A stretch of 64,000 nt of DNA from Arthrobacter sp. MSA 4-2 (GTDB lineage: Bacteria > Actinomycetota > Actinomycetes > Actinomycetales > Micrococcaceae), in NCBI RefSeq assembly GCF_016405885.1, contig NZ_JAEKGC010000005.1, forward strand, positions 62,001-126,000. The letters are read 5' to 3'. Below are positions 52,351 through 60,964 of this stretch, piece by piece (the first letter of the stretch is position 1; each line of letters opens with the position of its first letter). The notes beneath the pieces are model-generated. The model ran no database searches. It saw nothing but the letters and a program-made list of their open reading frames with translations, and was not told the origin of the DNA. A program made the translations under genes and the position numbers.

Positions 52351-53795
52351 CGGCGGGCAAGCCACCGGCCGATGACGAGCGCCTTTCCCAGCTGTTCGAT
52401 GAGGCAGCGCTGCCCGTGGCCCCGGAGCTCCTCGGCGTGCTGGGTTGCGTGAAGGGCCTGGGGGACCGGCCCGTTCCCGCTCCGGGAGCGGACCTTCTTG
52501 CCTTCTTCGCTCCAGCGGATGCGCCGGACCGCGGACGCCGGAAGCGGCTGCGGGGCCCAATCATCGGCGGCACCCTCGCGGTCTCGATGGGCCTGGGCAT
52601 GTCCGGCGTGGCCGCCGGGCCGGGCACCTTCGCGGACGACCTCGGCAGTGCGGTCCATTCCGTCATGGGCGGACAGGGCGGGACGGTGGCGGGCCCCGCA
52701 CCCATCGACCCTGCGCAGCCGCCGTCTGCATCGGACCTGCCGGACATCGCCGGACCTCAGGGCGGCCCGGCGGCCCAGGATGCTGCCGATCGAACCGGAT
52801 CGACCGGTGCTGCCGGACCCATGGGGATGGAGGCGGCGGGAGTCACCGGACAGACGGGGACAGATGCAACAGGCGCCGCCGGAGCCTCCGGAACCACCGA
52901 ACCAGGGCGTAGACCCACCCACCCCTCCTCCGATGGCTCCGGTGGAACGGGCACCGACCGGGAAGGCACCACCCTCGAAGCGGCGCCCGACCGCCCGTCA
53001 TCAGTGCCGGAGGCGGGGCACCAGGGGCATTTCAACCCGGGGCCGAAGCCGGCGAAATCCGGGCCTGCGGAATCGAAGCCGGAATCCCAGCCTGCGGACA
53101 AGAAACCAACCGGGACGAAGCCGGCGGGACAGAGCCCGTCGAAGCCCAAGCCGACAAAGGCGAAGCCGGCCAAACCGCAACAGGGTGCGCCCGAGAACGG
53201 ACAAGGAGCCGGACCGGAGCCCGAGGCGCCCGGGGAGGCGCCGGAATGGGTGCGGAAACGTCCGGCCGAAGTAGGCCCGGGCGCCGATCGCTGGGCGGAG
53301 CCTCAGACGCCGGCAGGGCCGGAAACCGGAGGCGGGCTCGACCTCGATCCTCCGGCCCCGGACCTGGCTACGCCGGAGCTGGAGTTGGATCCGTTCGAGC
53401 CGGAACCGCAACGTTCGGACGTTCCGGACGCTGATACTTCGCACCCTGAGCTTCCAGCCCCCGCGACTTCAAAAGAACCCGACACCTCAGAAGCGCCGGA
53501 GACTTCACAAGCGCCCGAGACTTCAGGCCCGGAGAAGCCGTCGACCGACGGGGTTTCAGGCCCCGCCGCTCTCAGGGGACCCCCGCCCCTGGCCGGGGAC
53601 GCACCGAAGCCGCAACTCCCGCCGGAACCAGCGCTGCTGTCTCCGGCACCCTCGTCGTCGCGGGAACCCGCGCCGCTGTCAGGAGAGGACCTGCCGCTTC
53701 GAGGAGAGGACGCCGGTGTTGAACCCGGCGAGGTTCAGTCCGCCGTGGAAGCGGGCGTGCTCGATCTTCAGGCAGCGGTCCATCACCACCGATAG
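52347..53795 (+). CDS. Pro/Lys/Glu-rich membrane-anchored protein coupled to the sigma factor
   Basis: A 482-residue protein of unknown function. About 70 N-terminal residues (ending DAPDRGRRKRLRG) look cytoplasmic and may contact the sigma factor. One hydrophobic segment follows (PIIGGTLAVSMGLGMSGVAA, about 75-95). The remaining approximately 380 residues are low-complexity Pro, Gly, Thr, Lys and Glu with PKPTKAKPAKPQ-like segments, presumably extracellular and disordered. It overlaps the sigma factor by ATGA. Its last 39 codons are antisense to the CoA-binding gene at 53679-54173. Anti-sigma role is a hypothesis from position only; a conserved zinc-binding anti-sigma HxxxCxxC motif is absent. 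Confidence 0.75.
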   Translation: MTAGKPPADDERLSQLFDEAALPVAPELLGVLGCVKGLGDRPVPAPGADLLAFFAPADAPDRGRRKRLRGPIIGGTLAVSMGLGMSGVAAGPGTFADDLGSAVHSVMGGQGGTVAGPAPIDPAQPPSASDLPDIAGPQGGPAAQDAADRTGSTGAAGPMGMEAAGVTGQTGTDATGAAGASGTTEPGRRPTHPSSDGSGGTGTDREGTTLEAAPDRPSSVPEAGHQGHFNPGPKPAKSGPAESKPESQPADKKPTGTKPAGQSPSKPKPTKAKPAKPQQGAPENGQGAGPEPEAPGEAPEWVRKRPAEVGPGADRWAEPQTPAGPETGGGLDLDPPAPDLATPELELDPFEPEPQRSDVPDADTSHPELPAPATSKEPDTSEAPETSQAPETSGPEKPSTDGVSGPAALRGPPPLAGDAPKPQLPPEPALLSPAPSSSREPAPLSGEDLPLRGEDAGVEPGEVQSAVEAGVLDLQAAVHHHR

Positions 53796-54173
53796 CCCTG
53801 CGCCCTCGGCGCGCCGGGCCACGTCCTCGTGCCAGGACCCCAGCTGCAGCCACAGCGTTCGTGCGCCGACGTCGAGGGTCTCGTCGAGCACCGACGGGAG
53901 GTCGTCGTGCTTGCGGAAGACGTCGACCACGTCGGGAACCTCTGGAAGGTCGGCTAGCGAGGCATATGCCGGCTGGCCGAGGATCTGCGTGGCCACGGGA
54001 TTGACGAAGTACAGCCGGTAGGGCGACGAGGACTGAAGGTAGGTCGCCACAAAGTACGAGGCGCGCGAGGGCTTGTCCGAGGCCCCGACGATCGCCACCG
54101 ACTTCGTACCGCGCAGCAGGGCCAGCCGCTCCGGTGCCGAGGGACCTTCCCACGTGCGCTCTGCCGCGCTCAT
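53679..54173 (-). CDS. CoA-binding domain protein (YccU-like)
   Basis: A 164-residue Rossmann-type CoA-binding protein: VAIVGASDKPSRASYFVATY near residue 28 and MDRCLKIEHARFHGGLNLAG at the C-terminus, the family hallmark. Function in this family is unclear; some bind CoA or acyl-CoA. It overlaps metY by ATGA (54170-54173) and is the last gene of the sfnG-metY operon. Its 3' 117 bases are antisense to the sigma-linked gene. Confidence 0.9.
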   Translation of the reverse strand: MSAAERTWEGPSAPERLALLRGTKSVAIVGASDKPSRASYFVATYLQSSSPYRLYFVNPVATQILGQPAYASLADLPEVPDVVDVFRKHDDLPSVLDETLDVGARTLWLQLGSWHEDVARRAEGAGLSVVMDRCLKIEHARFHGGLNLAGFNTGVLSSKRQVLS

Positions 54174-55555
54174 GCCCCGACCCCCACCGCGCACGTCGGG
54201 GCCTGCCCGTCGGCGGAGTTCCCGGTGCCGCCCTCTGTCGGTACCTGCGGCAGGGAGGCGGAGCCATCGCGCTCGACGGCTTCGGTCAGTGCCTGGTCGA
54301 GGTCCCACAGGATGTCCTCGAGGTCCTCAAGGCCAACCGAGATGCGGACCAGGTCCTCGGGGATGCCCGCCGCGCTCAGCTGCTCGGGCGAGAGCTGCTG
54401 GTGGGTCGTCGAGCCGGGGTGGATCACAAGCGTGCGCGAGTCCCCAACGTTCGCCAGGTGCGATGCGAGCTGCAACGCCTCGATGAACCGCTGACCGGCT
54501 GCGCGGCCGCCGCGGATGCCGAAGCTGAACACCGATCCCGGCCCCGAGGGCAGGTACCTTGCCGCCCGCCCGTGGTGCGGGTGGCTGGGCAGCCCGGCGT
54601 AGTTTACGTAGGCGACGCGCGGGTCGGCCTGCAGCCATTCGGCGACGGCCTTGGCGTTCTTCAGGTGCTCATCGAGCCGCTGGGCAAGGGTTTCGACACC
54701 CTGCAGGAGCTGGAAGGCCGACTGCGGCGACAGGGACGGTCCGATGTCGCGCAGCTGCTCGGTGCGCAGCTTGGTGAGGAAGCCGTATTCACCGAAGTTC
54801 GCCCACCACTGGATGTTCCCGTAGGAGGGAACGGGCTCGGTCATGCCCGGGAACTTGCCGTTGCCCCAGTTGAACTTCCCGCTCTCGACGACGACGCCGC
54901 CAAGGGTCGTCCCGTGGCCGCCGATGAACTTGGTGGCCGAGTGGATCACGATGTCCGCTCCGTGCTCGATGGGCCGGATGAGGTAGGGGGTGCTGAGGGT
55001 CGAATCGATGATCAGCGGCACCCCTGCATCGTGGGCCACCGCCGCGAGGCCCTCGAGGTCGGCAATCTCGCCCGAGGGGTTGGCGATGACCTCCGCGTAG
55101 ACGGCCTTCGTGTTCGGCCGGATGGCGGCCGCATAGTCGGCCGGGTCCGTCCCGGGAACGAAGGTCGTGTCGATGCCGAAGCGCCGGAGCGTGACGTCGA
55201 GCTGCGTCACCGTTCCGCCGTACAGCTGGGAGGCGGCGACGATGGAGTCACCGGCCTGGCACAGCGCGGCGAAGGTGATGAACTCGGCGCTCATGCCCGA
55301 CGCTGTCGCCACGGCGCCGATGCCGCCCTCGAGGGAGGCGATGCGCTCCTCGAACGCCGCAACCGTGGGGTTGCCGATCCGGGAGTAGATATTGCCGTAC
55401 TTCTGCAGCGCGAAGAGGCTGGCGGCGTCGTTGGTGTCCTTGAAGACGAACGACGTCGTCTGGTAGATGGGGACGGCGCGGGCGCCGTGCGCCGCGTCGG
55501 GGGTCCCACCGGCGTGGAGCGCCCGGGTCCGGAATCCAAAGGTTCGCTCGGCCAT
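54170..55555 (-). CDS. metY: O-acetylhomoserine sulfhydrylase
   Basis: A 461-residue PLP enzyme of the Cys/Met metabolism family that joins O-acetylhomoserine and sulfide to form homocysteine. The motif [20 protein letters not shown] (about 60-79) and the PLP-lysine region [18 protein letters not shown] (about 203-220) are clear. The length and [11 protein letters not shown]-terminus fit MetY rather than MetB or MetC. Start overlaps the sfnG stop at 55555. It is second in the riboswitch-preceded operon. Confidence 0.94.
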   Translation of the reverse strand: MAERTFGFRTRALHAGGTPDAAHGARAVPIYQTTSFVFKDTNDAASLFALQKYGNIYSRIGNPTVAAFEERIASLEGGIGAVATASGMSAEFITFAALCQAGDSIVAASQLYGGTVTQLDVTLRRFGIDTTFVPGTDPADYAAAIRPNTKAVYAEVIANPSGEIADLEGLAAVAHDAGVPLIIDSTLSTPYLIRPIEHGADIVIHSATKFIGGHGTTLGGVVVESGKFNWGNGKFPGMTEPVPSYGNIQWWANFGEYGFLTKLRTEQLRDIGPSLSPQSAFQLLQGVETLAQRLDEHLKNAKAVAEWLQADPRVAYVNYAGLPSHPHHGRAARYLPSGPGSVFSFGIRGGRAAGQRFIEALQLASHLANVGDSRTLVIHPGSTTHQQLSPEQLSAAGIPEDLVRISVGLEDLEDILWDLDQALTEAVERDGSASLPQVPTEGGTGNSADGQAPTCAVGVGA

Positions 55556-56709
55556 CAGAGCCCTGCTTTCACGGTTGAGGGGGTGGGGAGGTGGAAGTCG
55601 ACGCCGGCCCGGTCCGCGAGGTCCGCCTCGAGCGAGCGGACGATCGGCAGGACATCCCGGCCGAACGCCTCGACCTCCTCCTGGAAGTGCAGGTAGCAGG
55701 TGAGCATCAGGTTCACGCCGAGCTTCTTATATTCGATGATCCGCTCGGCGATCTGCTCGGGCGTGCCGATCAGCTGGGTGCGGAAGCCGTCGTTGTACTG
55801 GATGAGGTCCTCGAAGCTGGAGTCGGCCCACATGCCCTTGCCGTCACGGGTCGAGGGGCCGGCCTCCTGGACCGCGTCCCGGAACCCCTCAACGGCCGGC
55901 CGGTGCGCCTTGGCGACGATTTCGCGGAGGGTCTCGCGGGCCTCCTTCTCGGAGTCCCGGGCGATCACGAACCCGTTGAGGCCGAAGCGCGGGTGCCTCC
56001 CGGCCGCGGCGGCCGAGGCACGCACGCCGGCGATGTTCTCCCGGAAGCCCTCGAGGTCCTTGCCGTTGGAGAAGTACCAGTCGGCCACCCGGCCCGCGGT
56101 GGCCTGCGCCGCCGTCGAGTTTCCGCCGAAGAAGATCTCGGGGTGCGCCCGTCCGGGCACCTCGACGGGCGCCGGGCTCAGCGTGAAGTCGGTGATGTTG
56201 TAGTACTTTCCGGCCTGGTTGTAGTGCTCCTGGGTCCACAGGCCGCGCAGCACGCGGATGAACTCCTCGGTGCGCACGTACCGTTCGTCGTGCTCCAGCC
56301 AGGGGAGCCCGAAGCCGGTGAACTCGCTTTTCAGCCAGCCCGAGACGATATTGACCGCCGCCCTGCCGTTGGAGATGACGTCGGCGGTGATGATGAACTT
56401 CGCGAGCACCCCCGGATGCCACATGCCCGGGTGGACGGCCGCAATCACCTTCAGTTTCTCCGTCGCCGCGAGCAGGGCCAGGGAGAAGGCCGTGGCTTCG
56501 TGCTGCTTATCGGCGCCATAGGAGGCGGCATACCGGGTCTGGGACAGCGCGTACTCGAACCCGGCGTCCTCGGCGATCCGCGCAAGCTTCCGGTTGTACT
56601 CGAAGTCCCAGCCGGTGCGCTGTTCGATCGTTGAGACGACGAGCCCGCCGCTCACGTTCGGCACCCAGTAGGCGAACTTCAGGGGTTGCGAAAAATCGGC
56701 AGTGCTCAT
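55555..56709 (-). CDS. sfnG: FMN-dependent dimethyl sulfone monooxygenase
   Basis: A 384-residue LLM-class flavin monooxygenase. LKFAYWVPNVSGGLVVSTIE and EYALSQTRYAASYGADKQHE at the N-terminus, and AVNIVSGWLKSEFTGFGLPW, match SfnG, which converts dimethyl sulfone to methanesulfinate using FMNH2. The ATG lies 4 bases after GGAGG, which overlaps the riboswitch closing helix. It is first in the sfnG-metY-CoA-binding operon. Related SsuD-type sulfonate activity is an alternative. Confidence 0.9.
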   Translation of the reverse strand: MSTADFSQPLKFAYWVPNVSGGLVVSTIEQRTGWDFEYNRKLARIAEDAGFEYALSQTRYAASYGADKQHEATAFSLALLAATEKLKVIAAVHPGMWHPGVLAKFIITADVISNGRAAVNIVSGWLKSEFTGFGLPWLEHDERYVRTEEFIRVLRGLWTQEHYNQAGKYYNITDFTLSPAPVEVPGRAHPEIFFGGNSTAAQATAGRVADWYFSNGKDLEGFRENIAGVRASAAAAGRHPRFGLNGFVIARDSEKEARETLREIVAKAHRPAVEGFRDAVQEAGPSTRDGKGMWADSSFEDLIQYNDGFRTQLIGTPEQIAERIIEYKKLGVNLMLTCYLHFQEEVEAFGRDVLPIVRSLEADLADRAGVDFHLPTPSTVKAGL

Positions 56710-56716
56710 TATTCCT

Positions 56717-56815
56717 CCATCGATTCTGGCGGTAGCACCCTACTGTCAGCGCTGTGGGCGCTGGCCAGGGTTGCTGCGGCGTCATAGAGCCAGATCTCTC
56801 GGCCGCTCGGGATGG
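56717..56815 (-). promoter_or_regulatory. SAM riboswitch (SAM-I/IV-like) upstream of sfnG
   Basis: On the minus strand, P1 pairs CCATC (56815-56811) with GATGG (56721-56717). The S-box core follows: GCGGC...GCCGC helix around GAGAGATCTGG and ATGAC, AGCAACC, a third arm and GGTGCTACCGCCAG. There is no P4 arm after GGTGCTAC, as in SAM-I/IV variants. The P1 3' strand provides two bases of the GGAGG ribosome binding site of sfnG, so SAM binding would block translation. Confidence 0.85.
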
Positions 56816-56925
56816 TTCCCCCCGAGTCTGACAGGGACGCGGCGCAGGGACCAAGAAATGTGTCGTTGCGGGTCGCGGCATTGCGGGTAAGGTTTGCTCA
56901 CGCGGACGATTCGAAGGAGCTGCCG

Positions 56926-58020
56926 GTGGAATTACGCAGGCTGGGGCTCGTTGTGCACGGGGGCAAGCGGCGGGCCATCGAGGCGGCTAAAGGGCTGACG
57001 GCCTGGGCCGGGGAGCACGGCATCGACGTCGCGGAGATCGACGTCTGGTCGCCGGACGAACACGGACACCTGCGGATCGAGCACTCTCCGCCCGGTACGT
57101 TCGACCTCGTCGTCACGATCGGCGGCGACGGGACGTTCCTGCGCGGGGTCGCGGTGGCGCAGGCCTCAAACTCTCCGATCCTGGGCGTCAACGTGGGCCG
57201 GGTGGGTTTCCTCACCGAGGTGGAGCCGGAACACCTGATCGAAGCGCTGAACGCGGTCATTGCGAACGAGGCGCTTGAGGAGCGGCGCCTCACCCTCACC
57301 ATGCGCTCAAGCCGGCCGCTGCGGATCCCCAAGGAGCTCGGCGCACTGCTCCACTATGAGCGGGGGCCGACGACGGAGGCGCCCGAGGTCCGTGCGGACG
57401 CCGCCCAGGAGACCGGCTGGGGCATCGGCATGGACGTCACCGCACTCAATGATGTCGTCTTCGAAAAACTCACCCGCGACCGGCAGGCCAGCGTGGCGGT
57501 CTACGTCGGGTCCCGCCATTTCGTCTCCTACTCGGCCGACGCCCTCATCATCGCCACACCCACCGGTTCGACCGCCTACTCGTTCGCGGCGGGAGGCCCG
57601 GTGGTGTCGCCCCGCGCCCAGGTCCTGGTGTTCACCCCGGTCGCCGCGCACATGGTCTTCGACCGGAGCCTGATCGTCGCCGCCGATGAGCTGGTCTCGG
57701 TGCGGGTGCTCGAACGCAGCGGGCAGGTCTCGATGTCCATCGACGGCCGGATCGTCGGAGTCCTCGACCCGGGGGACTGGGTGTCGGTCTACGCCCGGCC
57801 CACGGAGGTGCGGATGCTCAGGCTTCAGGAACCCGACTTCTTCGGCCGGGTCCGGGACCGGTTCGGCCTCGTCGACGCCGCGGCCGCGGCCGCCGACGGC
57901 GATTCGCCCGTGGCGCACATCCCCAGCACGCCCAAACCCGACGACATGAAGCACGTGCACATCCCCACCCCGGCGCTTGAGGCGTGGACGTGGCCGCGGG
58001 CGGAGCCGCTGGACCGCTAG
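56926..58020 (+). CDS. nadK: NAD kinase
   Basis: A 364-residue NAD kinase making NADP from NAD. The GGDGTFLRG loop is in VTIGGDGTFLRGVAVAQ (about 64-80), and the second motif is IIATPTGSTAYSFAAGG (about 208). It lies after LTMRSSRPLR. GTG start with AAGGAG 6 bases upstream. Length is typical for actinobacterial NadK with an extended C-terminus. It is divergent from sfnG and convergent with acs. Confidence 0.95.
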   Translation: MELRRLGLVVHGGKRRAIEAAKGLTAWAGEHGIDVAEIDVWSPDEHGHLRIEHSPPGTFDLVVTIGGDGTFLRGVAVAQASNSPILGVNVGRVGFLTEVEPEHLIEALNAVIANEALEERRLTLTMRSSRPLRIPKELGALLHYERGPTTEAPEVRADAAQETGWGIGMDVTALNDVVFEKLTRDRQASVAVYVGSRHFVSYSADALIIATPTGSTAYSFAAGGPVVSPRAQVLVFTPVAAHMVFDRSLIVAADELVSVRVLERSGQVSMSIDGRIVGVLDPGDWVSVYARPTEVRMLRLQEPDFFGRVRDRFGLVDAAAAAADGDSPVAHIPSTPKPDDMKHVHIPTPALEAWTWPRAEPLDR

Positions 58021-58046
58021 GTCCTTCGCCGGGGCTGCCAGGCCGG

Positions 58047-58109
58047 CGCCGAAACTGCAGCTCACCACGCTTCGGCGCCGGTAGAGCGTGGTGAGCTGCA
58101 GTCTCGGCG
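58047..58109. repeat. Long inverted repeat between nadK and acs
   Basis: Arms of 25 bases (58047-58071 and 58085-58109) pair perfectly over 18 (58054-58071 with 58085-58102) and then with a single mismatch; loop is 13 bases. It contains CTGCAG and GGTGAG motifs. It may be a chromosomal REP-like element or a bidirectional terminator. Confidence 0.85.
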
Positions 58110-58110
58110 G

Positions 58111-58182
58111 GAGGGTTCACCGGGGCGGGAGGGTTCACCGGGGCGGTTGGGATCGCCGGGGCGGCTGGGTTCACCGGGGGAG
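58111..58182. repeat. 18-bp tandem repeat, four copies
   Basis: Units at 58111, 58129, 58147 and 58165; the first two are identical (GAGGGTTCACCGGGGCGG) and the last two vary. It is directly after the long inverted repeat and ends 5 bases before the acs stop codon. The 18-base period is a multiple of 3 but the tract is not translated in acs. Confidence 0.9.
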
Positions 58183-58187
58183 GGCGC

Positions 58188-60155
58188 TCAGCGGCGGGCG
58201 GCCAGTGCCGCGGCGATGCCGGGCAGGCACTCCTCGTTCTGCAGCGAGGTGGTGTCCCCCAGCGGGCTGCCCTCGTACAGTTCGGACAGCACGCGGCGCA
58301 GGATCTTTCCCGAGCGCGTCTTGGGCACGTCCTTCACCACGACGACGGCGGCGGGCCGGGCGACCGGGCCGATCCGGGCCGCGACGTGCCGGCGCAGCGT
58401 TTCCTCGATGCCGGCCGTGCCGGCCGCGCCGGGCGCGGGCACCACGAAGGCGGCGATGGCGTGGCCGGTGATCGGGTCGGCCACGGGGCAGACCCCGGCC
58501 TCGCTGACCAGCGGGTGGGCGACGAGGGCCGACTCGATCTCGATCGTCGAAAGCCGGTGCCCGGAGACGTTGATGACGTCATCGACCCTGCCCAGGATCC
58601 AGGTGTCGCCGTCGTCGTCGTAGCGGGCGCCGTCCCCGGACAGGAACCAGCCCTGGCGGGCGAACTTGCGCCAGTACGAGTCCAGATAGCGGCGCGGGTC
58701 TCCCCACACCGTGCGGGCCATCGCCGGGCCGGGACGGTCGACCACCAGCAGCCCCGGCACGCCAGGGGGCACGGTGGCACCCTCCTCGTCGACGATGCGG
58801 GTGCCGACGCCGGGCAGGGCCCGGGCAGCGCATCCGGGCTTGAAGGCGGAGTCCGACGGGCTCGGGGAGAGCATCGCGGCGCCGGTCTCTGACTGCCACC
58901 AGGTGTCGACGACCGGAACCGTGCCCCGGCCGAGCTGGTCCCGGAACCAGTGCCACGCCGCCGGGTTGACGGCCTCACCGACGGTGCCAAGGACGCGGAT
59001 GCTCGAGAGGTCGTAGGAGTCCGGCACGCCGCCGGGGAACCAGGAGCGGAGCGCGCGCACTAGCGTGGGCGCGGTGTAGTAGCTGGTGACCCGGTAGCGG
59101 TCGATGATCTCGAAGTGCCGGCCTGCGTGCGGGGTGTCCGGTGTCCCCTCGAAGAGGACCTGCGTGGCGCCCTTGGACAGCGGCCCGTACAGCACGTAGG
59201 TGTGGGCCGTCACCCAGGCGAGGTCCGCGGTGCACCAGTGGACCTCGCCGTCCCGCCGTATGCCCTCCGGCGGGCCGAAGAGATGCTGGAAGCTCCAGGA
59301 CGCCTGGGTCAGGTAGCCGCCCGAGGTGTGGAGCAGCCCCTTGGGCCGGCCGGTGGTCCCCGAGGTGTACATAATGAACAGCGGGGTTTCGGCGTCGAAC
59401 GCCTCGGCGGAATGCTCCGGCGGGGCGGCCGCGAGGGCCTCGTGCCAGTCGACGTCGCGGCCGGTGGTCCAGGCGATGTCCGAGCCGGTGCGCCGGACCA
59501 CGAGCACGGAGTCGAGGCCCGCGATACCTTCGACCGCGGCATCGGCGATGTCCTTGACCGGGACGGCGGTTCCGCGGCGGAACTGGCCGTCGCTGGTGAT
59601 CAGCAGTTTCGCCCCGGTGTCCTGCACCCGGAAGCGCAGGGCCTCGGCGGAGAACCCGCCGAAGACGAGGGAATGGACCGCGCCGATCCGGGCGCAGGCC
59701 AGGGCGGCGACGACCGTCTCCACGAGCACCGGAAGGTAGATCACCACCCGGTCCCCCTTGCCGATGCCCAGGGCCAGCAGGGCGTTGGCCGCCCGGCTTA
59801 CCTCCTCGAGCAGTTCGGCATAGGAGACGCTCCGGCGGTCTCCCGGCTCGCCTTCGAAGTGAAGGGCCGTCCGGTCGCCGTGGCCGGCGGCAACATGCCG
59901 GTCGAGGCAGTTGGCGGCGACATTGAGTCGGCCGCCGGAGAACCACTCGATCCGCGGCACCGAAAGCTCGCCGTCCGGGCCCGGCTGGGCCGGCTCGAAC
60001 GTGTGCGCCGTGTGCCAGCCCGCCTCCCAGTCCAGGCGTCGGGCCTGCTCCTCCCAGAAGCGGATGCGGTCGGTGTCGACATCCAGATCCGAATGCAGAT
60101 CCGGGTCCGGGTCCGCCGCCGGTACGGCGTGGGGGTCGAGTGCGTTCAGGCCCAC
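58188..60155 (-). CDS. acs: Acetyl-CoA synthetase (AMP-forming)
   Basis: A 655-residue adenylate-forming ligase. Motifs are YTSGTTGRPKGLLHTSGGYL (P-loop), DTWWQSETGAAM with the Trp that restricts substrates to acetate or propionate, and PKTRSGKILRR with the acetylatable Lys. GTG start 60155 gives the expected length; it overlaps the upstream permease gene by 10 bases, so it is in the sulfonate transport operon. Whether it makes acetyl-CoA or another acyl-CoA is not decided, but the Trp favours acetate. Confidence 0.93.
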   Translation of the reverse strand: MGLNALDPHAVPAADPDPDLHSDLDVDTDRIRFWEEQARRLDWEAGWHTAHTFEPAQPGPDGELSVPRIEWFSGGRLNVAANCLDRHVAAGHGDRTALHFEGEPGDRRSVSYAELLEEVSRAANALLALGIGKGDRVVIYLPVLVETVVAALACARIGAVHSLVFGGFSAEALRFRVQDTGAKLLITSDGQFRRGTAVPVKDIADAAVEGIAGLDSVLVVRRTGSDIAWTTGRDVDWHEALAAAPPEHSAEAFDAETPLFIMYTSGTTGRPKGLLHTSGGYLTQASWSFQHLFGPPEGIRRDGEVHWCTADLAWVTAHTYVLYGPLSKGATQVLFEGTPDTPHAGRHFEIIDRYRVTSYYTAPTLVRALRSWFPGGVPDSYDLSSIRVLGTVGEAVNPAAWHWFRDQLGRGTVPVVDTWWQSETGAAMLSPSPSDSAFKPGCAARALPGVGTRIVDEEGATVPPGVPGLLVVDRPGPAMARTVWGDPRRYLDSYWRKFARQGWFLSGDGARYDDDGDTWILGRVDDVINVSGHRLSTIEIESALVAHPLVSEAGVCPVADPITGHAIAAFVVPAPGAAGTAGIEETLRRHVAARIGPVARPAAVVVVKDVPKTRSGKILRRVLSELYEGSPLGDTTSLQNEECLPGIAAALAARR

Positions 60156-60964
60156 CGCTGCACCGCCCAGCGCTGGGCGAGGCCCAGGAGCGCGTCCGTG
60201 GTCTTGCCGAGGACGGCGAGGAGCACAATGGCCAGGAAGATCCGATCGACCCTGCCGTTGTTCTGCGAGTCGCTCAGCAGCCAGCCCAGGCCCATCGAGG
60301 CCGCGATGAGTTCGGAGGCGACGAGGAACAGCCAGGACTGGGCCAGGGCAAGGCGCAGTCCGGAGAACACCGCAGGGATGATGGCGGGCAGCTGGACGGT
60401 GGTGAGGAGCCGGAACCCGGTGAGTCCGAAGGCCCGGCCCGCCTCGACGAGGTTCCGGTCGACGTGGCGCAGCGCGAGGGACACCGTCGTAAAGACCGGG
60501 AAGAACGCCCCAATCAGGATCAGCGTGACCTTCGAGTCCTCGTTGATGCCGATCCAGAGGATCAGCAGGGGAACCCAAGCCAGCGACGGGACGGCGCGCA
60601 CGGCGCCGATCGTGGGTCCGAGAAGGGCGTCCGCCGTGCGGGAGAGCCCCAGCACCGCCCCCGCAGTCAGGCCGAGCGCGGCTCCGGCGGCGAAGCCCAG
60701 CAGGACGCGCTGGGTGCTGATGCCGAGGTGGACGCCGAGTTCGCCGCGCTCGAGAAGTTCGGCCCCGGCGGCTGCGACGGCACCTGGTGGCGGTAGCTGG
60801 ACGGCCGTGAAGGTTCCCGTCGCCGAACTCAGCTGCCAGGCCCCGAGCAGCAGCGCAGGGACGATCAGCCCCAGCAGGGCACCCCGCACCCGCCGGGCGC
60901 TGCCGGAGCCGCGGTTCCTTGACCGCGGCGGCGCCGCCGCCGCAGGCGTTGTGGGCGCTGTCAT
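60146..60964 (-). CDS. ssuC: ABC transporter permease, sulfonate/nitrate type
   Basis: A 272-residue permease of the SsuC/TauC family, with about six helices. The coupling motif region includes VEAGRAFGLTGFRLLTTVQL (about 172-191). An N-terminal basic Pro/Ala-rich segment precedes the first helix. The ATG overlaps the ssuA stop (ATGA) and the 3' end overlaps acs by 10 bases. It likely imports alkanesulfonates or similar. Confidence 0.9.
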   Translation of the reverse strand: MTAPTTPAAAAPPRSRNRGSGSARRVRGALLGLIVPALLLGAWQLSSATGTFTAVQLPPPGAVAAAGAELLERGELGVHLGISTQRVLLGFAAGAALGLTAGAVLGLSRTADALLGPTIGAVRAVPSLAWVPLLILWIGINEDSKVTLILIGAFFPVFTTVSLALRHVDRNLVEAGRAFGLTGFRLLTTVQLPAIIPAVFSGLRLALAQSWLFLVASELIAASMGLGWLLSDSQNNGRVDRIFLAIVLLAVLGKTTDALLGLAQRWAVQRWA

